Positions 62,918-64,000 of a stretch of 64,000 nucleotides of DNA are shown piece after piece. Below the pieces are notes generated by a model. The model was not told where the DNA came from, ran no database searches, and saw only the letters and a list, made by a program, of their open reading frames with translations. Source of the stretch: Plectosphaerella cucumerina (lineage: Eukaryota; Ascomycota; Sordariomycetes; Glomerellales; Plectosphaerellaceae); contig JAGPXD010000006.1 in NCBI GenBank assembly GCA_020746995.1, positions 2,294,001 to 2,358,000 of the forward strand, in the 5' to 3' direction. Numbering within the stretch: position 1 is the first letter of the stretch; each line of letters opens with the position of its first letter. Position numbers and translations under genes: made by a program.

Positions 62918-64000
62918 CTAGTTCCCTCCGTAGGTAGTGCACTTGCCCGCCCCGCTGACGTTCTTGTTCACCTTGAGGCAATCGGCATACTGCGCCTTGC
63001 ACTTGAGAGTGGCAGTGCCGAACGAGTCCTTGAAGAGGCCGAGGAGGAAGCGCTTCTCGAGCGCCGCGGGGTTGGGCGACACCAAAGCGCCCGTCGCGCC
63101 GGCACTGCGCCGGCTCTTCCGGCCCTTGCCCCAGGAAGAGCAACCCTTGGCGTAGACGTCCTTGCACGAGTCGAACTGCTCCTTGCACGCGTCGGCGCAG
63201 GCTCCTGGCACCTGCGGCCGCTTGTAAGGCTTGCACTTGCGCGAGTCGGCATGCCAGTACAGCTTGAACGGGTTCTGCTTCCAGTCGTCGGCGAGGTCGT
63301 TACATGAGACGAAGGGGAGCTCGACATCGCCCACGGGCTTGCCAGGTCCGTAGCCGTAGAGCCTGTTGGTTGGCTGGACGCAGATATTGGTGGGCTCGGG
63401 GACATCAGGCGTGGGGGGGACCGTCGTGGTCGTTGCGCACGGCACTGTCTTGGTTGTCGTCGTGGGCTTGTTGCCTCCCTTCGGGGGCTTCTGGGAGAAG
63501 CACTCCTTCTTGGAGCACGACCCGGTCTTGCCCTTCTTGCACTTAGATGAGCAGTAGGTGTTGACGCTGCTGCACCACTTGCCAAAGTCGAAGCACTCGA
63601 GCGCAGCCGGCCATCCTGCATACTTGAGGCACGAGGCTACCTGAAGCTTGCACTTGGCCTTGCTGACGAGGCACGAGCCAAGGTCGCCAAAGTCTGGCAG
63701 GGGGCTGCTGCACCACTTACCACAGCAGTACTCGTCCTTAGGAGGTGTGACAATCTCGGTGGTGCAGACAGCCGGCTTGCTCGTGGTGGTTATTGGGGCT
63801 TTCGTGGTCGTCGTGATGGGAGGTGGTGTGGTGACGGGAGGATACTGGTCGGTTGTCGTCTCGGGAGGTGCCTGAGTCGCGGTGCTTGTGGAAGCAATTG
63901 TCGACGAAGTAGAGGAAGTCGAAACAGGGAGGGACGGCTCCTCATACGGGGGCTCGGGCTCATGACCACACGGCTCAAGAGATTGGAACTCCTTGGCCAG
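62918..64000 (-). CDS. Cysteine-rich, Thr/Pro-linked extracellular protein, C-terminal part (runs off right edge)
   Basis: The frame is open from the stop at 62918 to the window edge, 360 residues, with no start inside. Reading from the edge there is: a Ser/Thr/Pro-rich linker (VSTSSTSSTIASTST ... PPVTTPPPITTTTKAP), a cysteine module (EYCCGKWCSSPLPDFGDLGS ... CSKKECFSQ), a second Thr linker (NKPTTTTKTV, ATTTTVPPTP), and a second cysteine module (FVSCNDLADDWKQNPFKLYW, RKCKPYKRPQVPGACADACK, ending GAGKCTTYGGN). Alternating Cys modules and O-glycosylation-type linkers are typical of secreted or cell-wall proteins and of tails on fungal glycosidases such as chitinases. The catalytic or signal-peptide part is outside the window, so no function is assigned. 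Confidence 0.75.
   Translation of the reverse strand: MAKEFQSLEPCGHEPEPPYEEPSLPVSTSSTSSTIASTSTATQAPPETTTDQYPPVTTPPPITTTTKAPITTTSKPAVCTTEIVTPPKDEYCCGKWCSSPLPDFGDLGSCLVSKAKCKLQVASCLKYAGWPAALECFDFGKWCSSVNTYCSSKCKKGKTGSCSKKECFSQKPPKGGNKPTTTTKTVPCATTTTVPPTPDVPEPTNICVQPTNRLYGYGPGKPVGDVELPFVSCNDLADDWKQNPFKLYWHADSRKCKPYKRPQVPGACADACKEQFDSCKDVYAKGCSSWGKGRKSRRSAGATGALVSPNPAALEKRFLLGLFKDSFGTATLKCKAQYADCLKVNKNVSGAGKCTTYGGN

Overview
The window is nuclear DNA of a filamentous ascomycete (Pezizomycotina), most likely a Sordariomycete. The genes are split by short GT-AG introns (about 47-94 bp), often with CTNA-type branch sites. Typical fungal families are present: HET-domain, NACHT-WD40, serine esterase-NACHT, DUF3176 and F-box. 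The thymine-7-hydroxylase and isoorotate decarboxylase agree with the Neurospora crassa enzymes down to the numbering of key residues. The genus cannot be fixed by eye. I saw no rRNA, tRNA, CRISPR or intact transposon.

Layout. 1-7 kb: the 5' part of a Ubp12-type deubiquitinase and a complete Ste23/insulysin M16 protease, both on the minus strand. 7-15.7 kb: a long non-coding stretch with simple repeats. 15.7-17.6 kb: a divergent pair, an Mpp6-like exosome cofactor with a zinc knuckle and the complex I subunit NDUFS6. 18.5-20.1 kb: a HET-domain gene. 20.2-23.8 kb: a divergent pair encoding thymine-7-hydroxylase and isoorotate decarboxylase, which act consecutively in converting thymine to uracil. 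24-31.1 kb: a DUF3176 membrane protein, Pus7 pseudouridine synthase, and the cell-wall-integrity MAP kinase kinase Mkk1/2. 33.9-35.5 kb: the DEAD-box helicase Dbp8. 39.9-40.8 kb: an acidic unknown protein, set between two large non-coding stretches. 44.4-46.6 kb: mitochondrial Iba57 and a Cwf23/DNAJC17-like J protein, convergent.

46.5-57.2 kb is an accessory island. It holds an F-box-like gene, a NACHT-WD40 NLR-like gene with nine near-identical WD repeats, and a divergent serine esterase (SesB-type)-NACHT gene that carries one apparent frameshift. The promoter-proximal DNA of the J-protein gene recurs in direct orientation about 6.9 kb away, so two copies bracket the F-box and NACHT-WD40 genes. 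The second copy lies inside the promoter shared by the two NLR-like genes, and most of its base differences are CpA/TpG to TpA changes, as RIP would leave. 57.5-64 kb: long-form tRNase Z, two small ORFs, and the C-terminal part of a cysteine-rich, Thr/Pro-linked, probably extracellular protein running off the right edge.

The two points most worth following are the bracketed NLR island and the compact thymine-salvage pair. All gene models are manual; splice sites were chosen to restore frame and family motifs and have no transcript support here.
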